Part shown: positions 33,201 to 43,672 of the stretch, one piece after another
How the letters are laid out: every line of letters begins with the position of its first letter
How positions within the stretch are numbered: the first letter of the stretch is position 1
Origin: Diplonema papillatum
Lineage: Eukaryota > Euglenozoa > Diplonemea > Diplonemida > Diplonemidae
NCBI GenBank assembly: GCA_030068145.1
Contig: JAPJBO010000284.1
Location: forward strand, 1 to 64,000
Length of the DNA: 64,000 bases
Direction of reading: 5' to 3'
Notes under the pieces: generated by a model
The model's database searches: none
What the model saw: only the letters and a program-made list of their open reading frames with translations
What the model was told of the DNA's origin: nothing
Made by a program: the position numbers and the translations under genes

Positions 33201-35710
33201 CCGACTTCGACCGCCCAGTACCTCGCCGGGTCGTCGATCCGGCACGCCGCAGTGTCGAGCTTGACGACGTCCTGCAGATACTGCGGCAGCGACGGCCCCG
33301 CCGTGAACACACCTACATTACGGGTGGGCACCGCCCGCCTGCCCAGCCGCTGCCTGCGGCTCGCGGCGTCCTCCTTCGCCCACTTCGCGGGGTCGGTGTC
33401 GATGCTGTACGCGTACCCGCTGTCGAGGAGCGACTCGTAGCACAGCTCGAGGAGCACGCGCTGGTTGGGGTCCGTCAGGGACGCCTCCTCCTTGGTGAGG
33501 TTGAACGTGCGGAAGTCGAAGTTTTTGATGAACGCGTCGTCCATCAGCACGCCGCGCTTGACGTACGCCGGATTCGCCAGCAGCGACGACCGGACGCCGT
33601 TCGCCTCCAGCACCGCATCCGCCAACGGAACCGAGCAGTCGACCGGCTTCAGCAGCGAAGCCCACACGGCGTCGATGTTGTCGCCCTCGGGTACCGGCCA
33701 CCGGACGGCGATCCCGACGATTGCCACCGGAAACCTGGAGTCAGACGGCGGGAGGCGCGCCGTTTCGGTTTTTTTCGGGTCGCCCCGGCGCCCGGCTTTG
33801 AGGAGGAGCTCTGCCTGCTGGCTCATGGTCTCGTTCTCGACGAGGTCCGCGACCCGCAGCCGCAGCAGCTGCGAGAGCCGCGTGAGCGTCAGCGAGTGCC
33901 CGCCGACGTCGAACAGCGACGTGTCGCCGTCGACGGCAGCGACGCCGGGTCCCAGCAGCTGGATCCACGCCGCCTTGACCCGCTCGTACGCGCCGGCCGA
34001 CCCGAGAGCCTCTTGGGGGGGACGGTGGGTCGACGGCGCGGGCGGGGTGGAGTCCGAGAGGTACTCTGCAGGGACCGCCTGCGCCTCGGCCCATTGCTGC
34101 AGGACGGCGGCGTTGACCTTCCCGGTGGGGGTCTGCGGGAAGGCTTTGAGGAAGTAGTACGTCGACGGCTGGTGGGACCAGGGGAGGTGCATGGCGTCGA
34201 GCTCCTGGCGGATCTTGCTGGCGAAGCCGACCGGGACGCCAGCGGGCTCCGACGCCGGCTTCCGGATGAAAGCGACGAGCGAGTCGTTCCACGCGAGGGC
34301 GTGCGCATCCAGGACCGGGGAGTTCAGGCACGCGGGGGACAGCTCCTTCAACCGCTGCTGCACCTCCGCGGTGTCTATCCGGAACCCACGGACCTTCGCC
34401 GTCTTGTTCAGCCGGCCGCGGAGGCAGTAGACCTCGAGCGAGCTGCCGGGCGCCACGTCGCGGTACGCCGCGGCCTTCAGCGACCGACACGCCGCCTCGT
34501 CCATCGAAATCCGCACTTTTTCGGCGCGGTCCTTCGTGTACCAAGTGCGCACCCCGTCGCGATCTGCGAACGAGCCCATGCTCCCCGCGTCCGCCCCGAT
34601 GTACGCGGCGCCCTGCGGTACCCCTGAGCCCGACACGCACAGCTCCAGCAACTCCTCGCCCGGCTCCGTTCCGTCGGCGGCGTACGGGATGAGCTGCAGG
34701 GCGACACCCGTGACAGGAAGCCCAGCGGGGGCGTGGAGGTGGCCGGCGGCGGAGAGCAGCGCGGCGACGGGGGGGGTCACTTCGAAGGCGGCGACGTCGC
34801 CGGCTTCGGTGGTGGAGAGGAGGTTGATGACGGTGGTGGCGGGCAGGGTTTCGTGCACGAGGGCGACGGTGTCGAGCGGGAGAGGCTCGCCGGACGTGAC
34901 GACGATTTTGAGGGTGCCGCGGACGGTGTGGATGAGGTCGTCCTGCACGATGGCGCGCAGCAGGGACGGCGTGATGCAGTCGATCCTCGCAACGGGGTAC
35001 ATCGCGAGGTACGCGACGAACAGCGTGCTGTCGATGACGACCGAGTCGGGGATCACCGCCGTCGGACACCCCATGCTCATCGCCATCCACCAGTACCAGC
35101 ACGGGAACATGTTCACCCCCGTCACCTCGCCGTCAGCCATCGGGTAGTTCTCATTGCGCCACCGCAGCATGTTGCACAAATGCCCGTGGGTCATCACGAC
35201 GCCCTTCGGCTTCCCTGTCGACCCTGTCGTCCAGTCCACGAAGGCAGGCATCTCCTCCGTCACCTCCGGAAACACATACTCCGCGGTTTCGCCGGACCCC
35301 GCTTCATCCTCTATTTGCAAGGCGCGCGTGCCTGCCCGTTGGCGGTGGGAGACGAACTGTTGCAGAGTAGCCGCCGCGTCGTATAGGATGCACGACGGCC
35401 GCCACGTGTCGAGGACGTGCTCTCGCTGCGGGTCCGTCAGGCGGGGATCGACGATGGTGAACGGCGCGCCGGCGAGTGAGCACGCGAGACACGCCGTGAC
35501 CCAGTCGGGGCCCTTCTCGGAGACGACTGCGACGCGGGTCCCGGGCGGGGCGTCGAGCCGCGAGGCGAGGCGGGCGGAGCGGGCGAGAAGCTCGGCGAAG
35601 GTCAGCGAGCGGTCCTCGAAGTGCAGGGCGACCGCGCCAGGGCGGGCGGCGGCTTGCCGCCGGATCATCCGCGGGTACGGCGCGACGCCGCCGGCGCCCC
35701 GGCCCGACAT
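24256..35710 (-). CDS. Hybrid NRPS/type I PKS-like megasynthase with C-terminal FSH1 hydrolase (3552 aa, two exons)
   Basis: Model: exons 35710-25562 and 24765-24256; the 796-bp intron has donor GTATGG and acceptor CACAG, phase 0, and rejoins VQLVL to VNAPHK within the hydrolase. Domains by residue: adenylation 15-530 (TTGSTGKPKGVVMTHG, GRLNKTAKVRGFRID, PTGKV); ACP about 575-645 (DVGGHSL); KS 658-1110 (Cys864 in SACSSG, EGHGTGT, KGHIGHANTAAG); AT 1213-1530 (FPGQGG, GHSLGE, GAFH); KR 1600-2170 (GGTQGIG; Ser and Tyr in SSSSAV...YTAAN) with a Pro/Lys-rich insert of about 130 residues; DH 2250-2520 (HVVSNNIVIP, IDGCTQ); ER 2743-3063 (AAAGGVGQA); ACP about 3280 (GFDSL); FSH1-type serine hydrolase 3350-3552 (CLHGW, GFSQG Ser3457, HENGH). 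KR before DH-ER is not the usual order. Predicted role: activate a starter acid, extend with fully reducing chemistry, release by hydrolysis. The GTG at 35821 lies 37 codons upstream in frame; ATG 35710 is preferred. Confidence 0.88.
25226..25440. repeat. Tandem duplication inside the megasynthase intron
   Basis: AATCTGTGACGATAGACTGC and CTACCTCTTTGCACGCGTCG recur about 120 bp apart (25,250-25,320 and 25,370-25,437) with a few mismatches. The right copy ends near the upstream exon. Confidence 0.8.
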
Positions 35711-35847
35711 TTTCGTTTCGGCGGAGGGTGCGGACCCCTTCGTCTCCGCGGCGACGTCGCCCTCTTCCCCACCGCCACCCCGCCCCACACCACCCCCCCT
35801 CCCCACGGGTCCTGGCGGCACGTTTCGGTTGCCAACAGTCTTGCGGG

Positions 35848-36400
35848 ATGCCCGCTAACAAAAAAGTGCGAGGAATTCCTCAAGAATATCGTATCCACGG
35901 GTGCTCGCTGGAAGAGATGGTAATCGTGGTAAACTTTCTTTTTGTTCCTTTTACGGCTATTCTCTCCTTTTATGCGTCTTTTGCTCTCTATTGCTGGGAA
36001 TACCGGTATTCCTGGACTTTTGGTGCTGAAGGAAGGGATGAATCCGTTCACTTCACCCCCCACGTGGCGCTCGTTTAGAGAAAAGAAAACGGAGAAGAAG
36101 TAAAACTTGACAGAGAATCCAACACTAGGCGAGCGTGCTTTTTATTTTCCGCAGGTGGGGGTGAATGGGGAGGACGCCTGGAGGCTGTTGTCACAGTGTT
36201 TTCCCCATCAGTTCACCTGCACAAGTCTTCCAGCGAGGAGCCACACTTTGTGTCAATATTCCCAAAAGTACTTTAGTACTGACAAAAAAAAAGAGAGGCT
36301 GGAAAAAAAGAGGGTGAGGAATGCCTCACCTTTTCCCCGTTGGTGGTGTCGTGCGAGCCAAAGCACTTCATCGCGGCCTACTCTCTGCTCGACGTGATGG
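35848..36400. repeat. Dispersed repeat pieces upstream of the megasynthase
   Basis: CCCGCTAACAAAAAAGTGCG and TGAGGAATGCCTCACCTTTT match 7260-7400, in the same order but with extra sequence between them here. 35,800-35,845 also resembles 37,700-37,750. No gene is seen between 35,711 and 38,708. Confidence 0.65.
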
Positions 36401-36540
36401 GCTGCTGGCTGCAGCAGATGTTGGTCAATACGTTTATTGCGACAAACGGTCTTCTCCACCTGGGTCGTTCGCCGGGGGGTGGAGCCCCAGGTGGCGCTAA
36501 GCGGCCAGATTGCGGAGTCGTTGGCAGAATCTCGAGCTGC

Positions 36541-36706
36541 CCAAAAAAGACAGGCGCTTCGTTTTGTTTGTGCGTGCCGGTTGATCGTTTTCCCACTTGT
36601 ATTTACCCTGTGTATATGCAGGTAAGGAATTCTGATCAACCACCAAAACACGCTGCCTACTACTTTTTAGCCTGCACAATACATTGAAGGGCAACCCGCA
36701 AGATTG
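36541..36706 (+). repeat. Dispersed repeat, copy 1 of about four
   Basis: The block GCCGGTTGATCGTTTTCCCA, GGTAAGGAATTCTGATCAAC, ACACGCTGCC and TTTAGCCTGCACAATACATT recurs at 53,655-53,760 and 63,025-63,145. A rearranged copy with part inverted lies at 62,936-63,020. Confidence 0.8.
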
Positions 36707-37487
36707 TTAGTCACGGTTGGCAGATAATCACGATTACTACCTATTATTAGATTTCCGAAATCCGCCCCAAATTATTAGATTTTATTAGAAGTTATTAGAT
36801 ATTATTACCTGGTTCCTGAAATTATTAGATATTATTACCAGGTAATAGTCCATTATTACCTGACTTTCCCATGCATTCTCACAGCAAAAGTGCCCCTAGG
36901 AGTGGAAGGTGTTCGTGCGTCCAAACTATTCCGTTCACCCCGTTCACAATTCCGTTTGTTGCTAAGTCGAAATGGAAGGATGCCAAAAGAGGTAGGAGAG
37001 GTTTGAGGCAAGATCCTGGCAGAGGACGATGATGTGGCACGTGGGGTATGCGACCTCTACCCGCCAGAACCCGTATTCTTAGGCTTGGGTTGCACTGCCA
37101 GGCCACCCAGTCTCTTGCCTGGTGTTGTTTTCGTGTCTCTTCTTCTTTGCGTTCGTCGCCATTGAGCATCGTCCGGGACCGTGATGTTTTCTGGGCGGGC
37201 GCCGGGTTTTCGCTCACAAACTTGCAGATTTTGAACTCGCATGTGAGTTTTGGGCTGAGTGCATAATCTGAGATTGGAGGAACAATCTGCAGATTTTCAC
37301 CGAAAGCTGAATCTGAGATTTTCACCGAGTACAAGTCTGAGATTTGGGTGTAGCTACTTTGATTTCTGGGTTCCCTCCATTTTCATTACACAATAATACG
37401 TAACAATCAGGCTAATAATATCTAATAAAATCTAATCGAATCTAATAACATATTATTATTATTACATGCCAACCGTGGTTAGTACTA
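36705..37487. mobile_element. Probable 0.78-kb TIR element, AT-rich near both ends
   Basis: The left end TTAGTCACGGTTGGCA is matched by TGCCAACCGTGGTTAGTA at the right. TTATTAGAT-type repeats lie inside the left end (36,740-36,860) and their complement (ATCTAATAAAATCTAAT) inside the right (37,405-37,450). No coding sequence or target duplication is evident. Confidence 0.55.
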
Positions 37488-37492
37488 AAAAA

Positions 37493-37800
37493 AACGCTAG
37501 TGTGGTTGCTGTTGTGTTTGGATTGTAACGGGCTGTAAAATGAGCGGAGAGAGGTCACCCACTTCTCCATCGCCGTTTCAGTTGCTAGCAATCTTGCGGC
37601 CAACAACAAAGGAAGGCTAAAAAGACGTTGGCGCGGTTGTTGTTGCTCGGGCTGTAAAATGAGCAGGCGAGGTTGCCCTCGGCGGCCTGCCGCCTGATCA
37701 TCCACCCCCCCTCCTCACGGTCCTGACGGCGCGTTTCAGTTGCTGGTTGCCAGCACTGTTGCTGGTATGAAAAGCTAAAACGCTGAGACGCTGATGTGTT
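37493..37800. repeat. Tandem repeat, about 2.5 copies of a unit of roughly 125-165 bp
   Basis: GGGCTGTAAAATGAGC, CGTTTCAGTTGCT and AAAGGAAGGCTAAAA or AAAAGCTAAAACGCTGA recur in order. The block around CGTTTCGGTTGCCA at 35,820 is a related unit. Confidence 0.65.
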
Positions 37801-38084
37801 GTTGTTGTTCGGCGTTTGAGGTCGGGTGTCGCTCGCTACATTCTGAACACAAAAACGGAGCGCAACGCAAGAAATGGCGTGCAAGACGTCGGGCAAGCAA
37901 GAAGGCATATCAAGGGGGGCGGCCAGAAAAAAGCGAAGTGAAAGAGAAACAGAGTATTCGGCAGGCAACTCGCCCCCGCCACCGGCAAATTGCCATACCC
38001 CCCCAATCCCAGGCACAAGCGAATCGGTGAAAGCCTGCGTGTGCAGCGTTCTTCACCCCGTGGCTATCGATCTCCCCACATGGC

Positions 38085-38235
38085 GTAGCTTGGGAATTGG
38101 CGCTCGTGCTGAACGCAAGCCCGTAGAGACGTCGAACACACGCGGTGTGACATGCTGTACTTTACCTCGTGCCTCAAGCTTGCATGCTGTGGTTGACCGC
38201 GACACTCTTGTGCCGCTCTGGGGGAGTGCTATGCA
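38085..38235 (+). repeat. Dispersed repeat, partner of 40,855-41,010
   Basis: AATTGGCGCTCGTGCTGAAC, CAAGCTTGCATGCTGTGGTT and GACCGCGACACTC correspond to TTGGCGCTCGCGCTGAACAC, AAGCTTTGCAAGCTGTGGTT and GACCGTCACGTTC. The partner lies in an intron of the 38,709-43,672 gene. Confidence 0.7.
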
Positions 38236-38708
38236 GGTACGCGTGAGTTGGCGATAGACCCCAACTTACTGACAGCCACGTTGAGTCTTGGCTGCCAATA
38301 ATAAGCCAGGAACCTTTCGCAAAAAGGGGCAGAACCTTAGTCAATACATGGGAGAAGCCTACTCGTCTTGATCAGGTGTCGATTCAGGAAGCGAATTATG
38401 CAACAGAGACCGGCAGGTCGAGGGGCGTGGCAAGTTGAATGTTAGAACGCGTTTGAAATGGCCCGCTCTGTGACTCGGCCGGAATAGGCGGCACAAATCT
38501 GTTTGGAGCCCGCGAGCGATGCGAGTCTGGTTCGTCACATGGGGCTGTCCGCAGCTCGTCACGGACGGTACTTCATAGTTAGAGCGGCGATAATTAGTAG
38601 TGCATTCGGTGTCAGGCGGGGGAACAGCAACTGGACCGTGTGCCGAGCCGCTTCGCGGAGGTGGGGTTGCAGGGGGAGAGCGTTTTGATGCAGCACAAAG
38701 ACTACGTT

Positions 38709-41700
38709 TTACGAAAGGTCCCAGTCATTGTCCCATTCGAACGGGTTCGCGTCCTTCTTCTCGGCGGAAGGAGTGGGCCCGCCGGCCTGCTTGCCGACGG
38801 GCGTGTCGATGTCGGCAAACGGGTCGTCGTCGTCGTCATCGGCTGGCGGCGCACTCACCTTTGCAGCCACGTCCGCGGCGCCTGGAGCTGGAGACGGCCG
38901 GGCGCTTTCTGCAGGTTCACCAACAACCTCCCCCGGGCCTGCGATGGGCTCTCTCTCAGCGTCTGGTGTGCTTTCCGCAGGTCCACGAGGCGGCCCGTCT
39001 GCTACGGGTGGGCTCGTCTCGTCAGCCGCCGCCGGCGCGGCAGCTTCACTTCCGCCGTCGGCCGCTTGCTGCGCCGGAGCGGCAGGGGGATCCACCTCTG
39101 CGTCCACTCCCACGGCCTCTCGCTGCGGTTGCCCCGCCTCCGCGGGTTGACCGGGCGGCCCGTCCACGGGTTCCTCGGGCGCCGCAGCGTCATTTCCGCC
39201 TTCGGCGGCCGCTTGCTGCGCCGGCGCGGCGGGGGCTTCCGCCTCGGCGTCCACTTCCACGGCCTCTCGCTGCGGTTGCTCCGCCTCCGCGGGTTGACCG
39301 GGCGGCCCATCCACGGGTTCCTCGGGCGCCGCAGCGTCATTTCCGCCTTCGGCGGCCGCTTGCTGCGCCGGAGCGGCGGGGGCTTCCGGTTCCGCCTCGT
39401 TTACGACGGCCTCTCGCTGCGGAGGGTCCGCCTTCGCGGGTTCACGGGGCCGGCTCGCCTCGTCTGACGCCGAGGGCGCAGCACCTTCGTCGCCGCCTTC
39501 GGCGGCGGCCGCCTGCTGCGCCGGAGCGGCAGGGGCCTCTGCCTCTACTTCTGCGGCCTCTCGTTGCGGGTGGCCAACCTCCGCGGGTTCCTCGGCACTC
39601 GGCCTGATGCTGGACTCCATCTCACTCTGCTCGTCGGATTCGATTACGCATCTGGGGGCGGTGGTTGCAGATAGGCTTGTTTCGAGTGAGAGATTACCTT
39701 CAACTTTAGGAGTTCTAGGTGACGCTAGCTGCACCGTGCACGGCCTTTTCATGGCAACAAGCTTGCTTGTCTACTAGACTGTTTCTACTATTTCAAAAAG
39801 CGTCGGATGGCACCGTGCTGCGCTTAATCACTTATAACAGGGTTCACACACGTATGCACAAACAAAAATATGCCGGCTGTGCCTTCCCTTGACACACGGC
39901 ACCCAGAGGGAAACCAGGGTGGATATTAATCGAATCAATACAGCTCCGGGACAACGTTAGCTGCGCTAGACTTTCTTCGCCCCAAGCATGGCACAGGGCC
40001 TCCCTGGCGCGAGAGCGCTTTCAAAACCTGGAATCTCGCTGCGAGCTTCGATCTTATCAAACAAGAAAATGAGTATGACACACCTGTCTTTCGTCTCCTT
40101 GACTTCCAGATTGTTTAGGTTCATAAGACCGGTGTCGTCGCTGAAGACGTAGGTCGTCTTGCTCAACTGTGTGTCGTGAAAAGACTCGGTAAACTCCACA
40201 GGAGGGGGAGAAATGTGACAACTCCAAACGGGTATTTTCTGCGGAAACGCGCGTTTACACCCGGCACGAAATCCAGGTTTACCCGCGCTTCGTCACAGCC
40301 TCATTCGTATTTCGCAAGTGGGGACCTCCTCGTGCGTTGCCTAAAGACAGGCGTTCTTCTTCAAAACTACTCGGAGACGCCGCCCATGCTCATTTTTGCC
40401 GTTGTAGACCTTTCTTGGATAACCCAGGCATCGCACCGCGCCGTAGGGCCATTCGAAGGAACCGGTATACGAGGTGTTTAGAAAGGGGGGAAAGGTCGCA
40501 TACGGTAGAAAGCTGCTCGAGAATGCTGTCCCCGACTTGCAGCAGCCGCTCAACGCGCGCAATTTGCTCTTTTGCGCGCTGGCAGACGGCCTCGTCCTCC
40601 ACCTTGGCGAGCGCGTTCAACGTCGAGAGCAACCCGAAGTAACCATCTTCAATGTCCTCCCAGGCAACATGCTGCGGGGTTTTTTTTGTGTTTCCGACGA
40701 TCCCGAATGGGCGTACAGATGTTTGTTTTTTTTTGTTTTTTTGTCGTCGGCCGGCAGGGAAAGCCTGCTTCACGTGTTCGGCGGTACTGCAGAGCCACGG
40801 GCCTACGGGTCAAGTGGCTACCAATTTCCCAAACTAAAGCATCAAGGCTTGGCGTACCTTGTGGCTTGGCGCTCGCGCTGAACACAATCGCGTCGAGACG
40901 GTCAGCCACAGGGCAGAGCGGACGGGGTTGTGGCACTGTGCTGCCTCCGACGCAAGCTTTGCAAGCTGTGGTTGACCGTCACGTTCCTGGACCAGGAGCG
41001 GCCTTTTTCTTCTTCTTCTCTTTCTCTGTCGTCGGCCATGCTTGGGGGGACAACGCCAAAATCGGGCGCACTGCCCGTATGAAAGACGCACCACACATTC
41101 GTCGAGAAGGCAGTGTGAGAGAACACATCAAAACAAGTCCAAGGATGTGGGCCGGGCTAGATCCGGGCAGAGGGTAGTCACGCCTTGAGCCGCGTTTGAT
41201 GCCTGAGGTAAGAAGCGAGATGGCAGCGTTGTCTCTTCATCGTGCCTCGGTTCCCGGCGCAGCTTTCCCGATTCATCGAGGGAATCCTTGAGTACTTGGG
41301 TTGTTTGGGCAAATCAATGCTAGTAATGCCACTGCTCCTCTTTCTGCCTTTCTTGGTTCAAAGTGACAAGTGCAAGGTGCCGAAGTAGAATTCCCCTCAC
41401 TTTGTGAGTGGGTGGGGAAGCCCTGGGACTGCTAAGGCGTGACTACCCCCGTCCCTGTCCCTCCCAGGGAGCCACCCCGAATCTAGCCTAGCCGGGCCCA
41501 CCTGACGGTGGAGGCCCACCCTTTGGCGCCGTCTTGGTGTGAGAAGAGTGGGACGAGAGAGGAGCACACCACTTGGTTTTTGACTTCAATGAGATGCTTC
41601 TGGGTCACGCTCCCAGCGTCTTTGCGAAGGACGTCGATGTCCTGCAGCTCTTTTGTCTTGCGTTCGAGCACGTCGATGTGCCCGATGGCCTTCAAGAGCT

Positions 41701-43672
41701 TGTGTGTGTCGTCGTGCGTCTCCTGCTTCGATTGCTCCACAAAATCGTGGAATGCGTCAACGCCGGAGTGCACCGCCTTGCTGACCTGCTTGATTTGTTT
41801 GGTCCATGTTGTCATCCAACTGGTAGTAGTAGCGAAGTCGGCACAGAGCGGCAAGGGTCGAAACACGCAGCTGTATCTGCTCGACAGCTTCGGCACTTCG
41901 TAAACGAAGTGAGAGAAGTGCTACAGGGGGGGGGGCTAAATACAATTGCCTTGATATACAATTGTGTCCTTTGAATACAAGTGCTAGACGAAATTATACC
42001 AGGGCGGATTCGGCGTGCGGGGGTTGGACCTGTTGGTCAAGTCGAACCACACAAAGACTGCAGGGGAACACAGGCACAAACCGAAGAAGCCCGTGCGGCA
42101 GGGAGTGGAGACGAGGTGATGCAAGACGATGGGGAAGCGCGAAGCGACCAGCCCGGACGGACCAGCAAGACGCAAGACCAGGCGACCAAGAGAAGGAGGG
42201 GACACGACCCTGAGACCCGGGCTAAGTAGCCTGGAACTAGTGTGATGGACCTTTCTTCGGAGGGGCTCACGCACTCAAGTTCGCCTTGTACGCAGGAGTA
42301 CACAGCAACTCCCCTTCCGACTTCAGAGAGAAATAGAGAGAGTGAGGGATGGGATTGTTGTGACACATACCTCTTCCGAGGCCTTCGTGAACCAAGTGGC
42401 AACCTTCTCGGCGGCCATGTTGGGGATATCCATCAGCTCCTTGGCGAGGGCCGCGTGCTCCTCATGCGTGATGTAAATTTCAGGATTCGCCTCAACGTCC
42501 TTTACCGTCGGCTTTCTTCCGTGCTCTGACTCGAACGATACCTGGTGTGGAGGTGTCATTACATTCTCTGTCGCAACCTTTGACGCCCAATAAATTATCC
42601 CGGCCAGACCCTAGACCCTTTTGAATAGCTACGGGTGTAACAACCTTTTTGTACTCGTCGGGATAGTACGAATCTTCTAAGATCTTCGTTCTAGCGTTGT
42701 TTGTGGATTAGAAGGTCGGTATTTTAGAGTCTCCGGTTGACCGTAGAGGCTTGGGTATAGAAAGGTGAGAGGGTGCCGCTCGTTTCGGGTGATGTGTCCC
42801 TCCGTTGTGAAACCTTGTGAAGTCCCCCTAACGCGTTTAGGGGGTGTTCAGGATTGGGTAGGGGTGTGGTCGTTCTGTCTGTTGTTGAGCGCCTCCGCCC
42901 GGCACTAAGGAGCCACCGCGATGCTGATACGCACCATGCTGTGCCAGCCGTTGTGATTCTGCAACCGGCGGCTGCAATGACTCGATGGAGCTGCAATGAC
43001 TCGATGGAGCTGCAATGACTCGATGGAGCTGCAATGACTCGATGGAGCTGCAATGACTCGATGGATGCACGAGGACCGGCAGAGCCAAATAGTACGAGTT
43101 CTTCAGGGGGATTTTGGGAGCTCGAAGAGTAGGAAATCCGACGGGAGATGAAATAACCTGGCCGTTTCTATGCGGGGAGAAAATTGCAGCAAAAAGGCGC
43201 ACCTGCCAAGCATTGATTTTGCGCTCGAGCTCCCTCGCGCGGTCCCGCTTGAACTGCAGCCCGGCTTTCCGACGCTCGAGGTCTGCTTTCTTCTTCTTCT
43301 TCGCTTCTTCTTCGCGCTTCAGCCGCTCTTGCTTCTTGTCCTCAGGCTCGTCCTCGGTCAGCTTGTCGAGGGCCTCTGAAACCTCATTTCCGATCTGTTT
43401 TTTTTTTTTTTTTTTTGTCGAAGTGAAAATTGAGCTTGAAAGTCAACGTCTCGGTGTGAGCAGATTCAAGTCTTGCCGGAATCGTGCCGTGTGTCTGCTT
43501 TCTGGTCGAATGCGGTAGCATGGCCGTGTATCGTGTGATACGTATCAAATAAGAACACCACACGTGCGCACAAACAGACGGCTTCTCCTGACTGGAGAAA
43601 CGTCACCGCGATCAAAAAAGGAGACCACACCTTGCTCGCTGCCGATTTTACCTTTTCGAATGCATTCCACAT
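38709..43672 (-). CDS. Seven-exon gene for a 624-aa helical protein with a repetitive Ala/Pro/Glu tail (membrane-trafficking-like)
   Basis: Exons: 43672-43631, 43394-43203, 42541-42371, 41785-41570, 40671-40471, 40193-40084, 39651-38709. All introns start GT and end AG, and phases agree (0,0,0,0,0,2), giving 625 codons. The N-terminus MWNAFEKVKSAASK can form an amphipathic helix. Next is a Lys/Glu coiled-coil-like stretch (15-78), then INAWQVSFESEHGRKPTVKD, resembling the W..F....GRxP motif seen in Sld2/RecQ4-type and FAM13 proteins, then helices to about 275. The tail from about 330 has four repeats of about 48 residues (EAPAAPAQQAAAEGGNDAAA, VDGPPGQPAEAEQPQREAVE), ending DDDPFADIDTP and NPFEWDNDWDLS, with DPF/NPF motifs of the kind bound by clathrin-adaptor and EH domains. 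A BAR-like trafficking role is a guess; the family is not recognised. The third acceptor (41786) could lie slightly upstream. Confidence 0.7.
42960..43068. repeat. 19-bp tandem repeat, five copies, in an intron
   Basis: GCTGCAATGACTCGATGGA is repeated five times almost perfectly within intron 2 of the 38,709-43,672 gene. Confidence 0.95.

Noticed and set aside
28961-34627. Plus-strand ORF of 1888 codons (and others over 1000) opposite the megasynthase
   Set aside because: Shadow frames of GC-rich coding sequence: Arg-rich with no domains, while the minus strand shows every catalytic motif.
35711-35821. Start of the megasynthase at 35821
   Set aside because: That codon is GTG and the 37 residues before ATG 35710 are Gly/Arg-rich and overlap a dispersed repeat. 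The ATG sits just before the adenylation domain.
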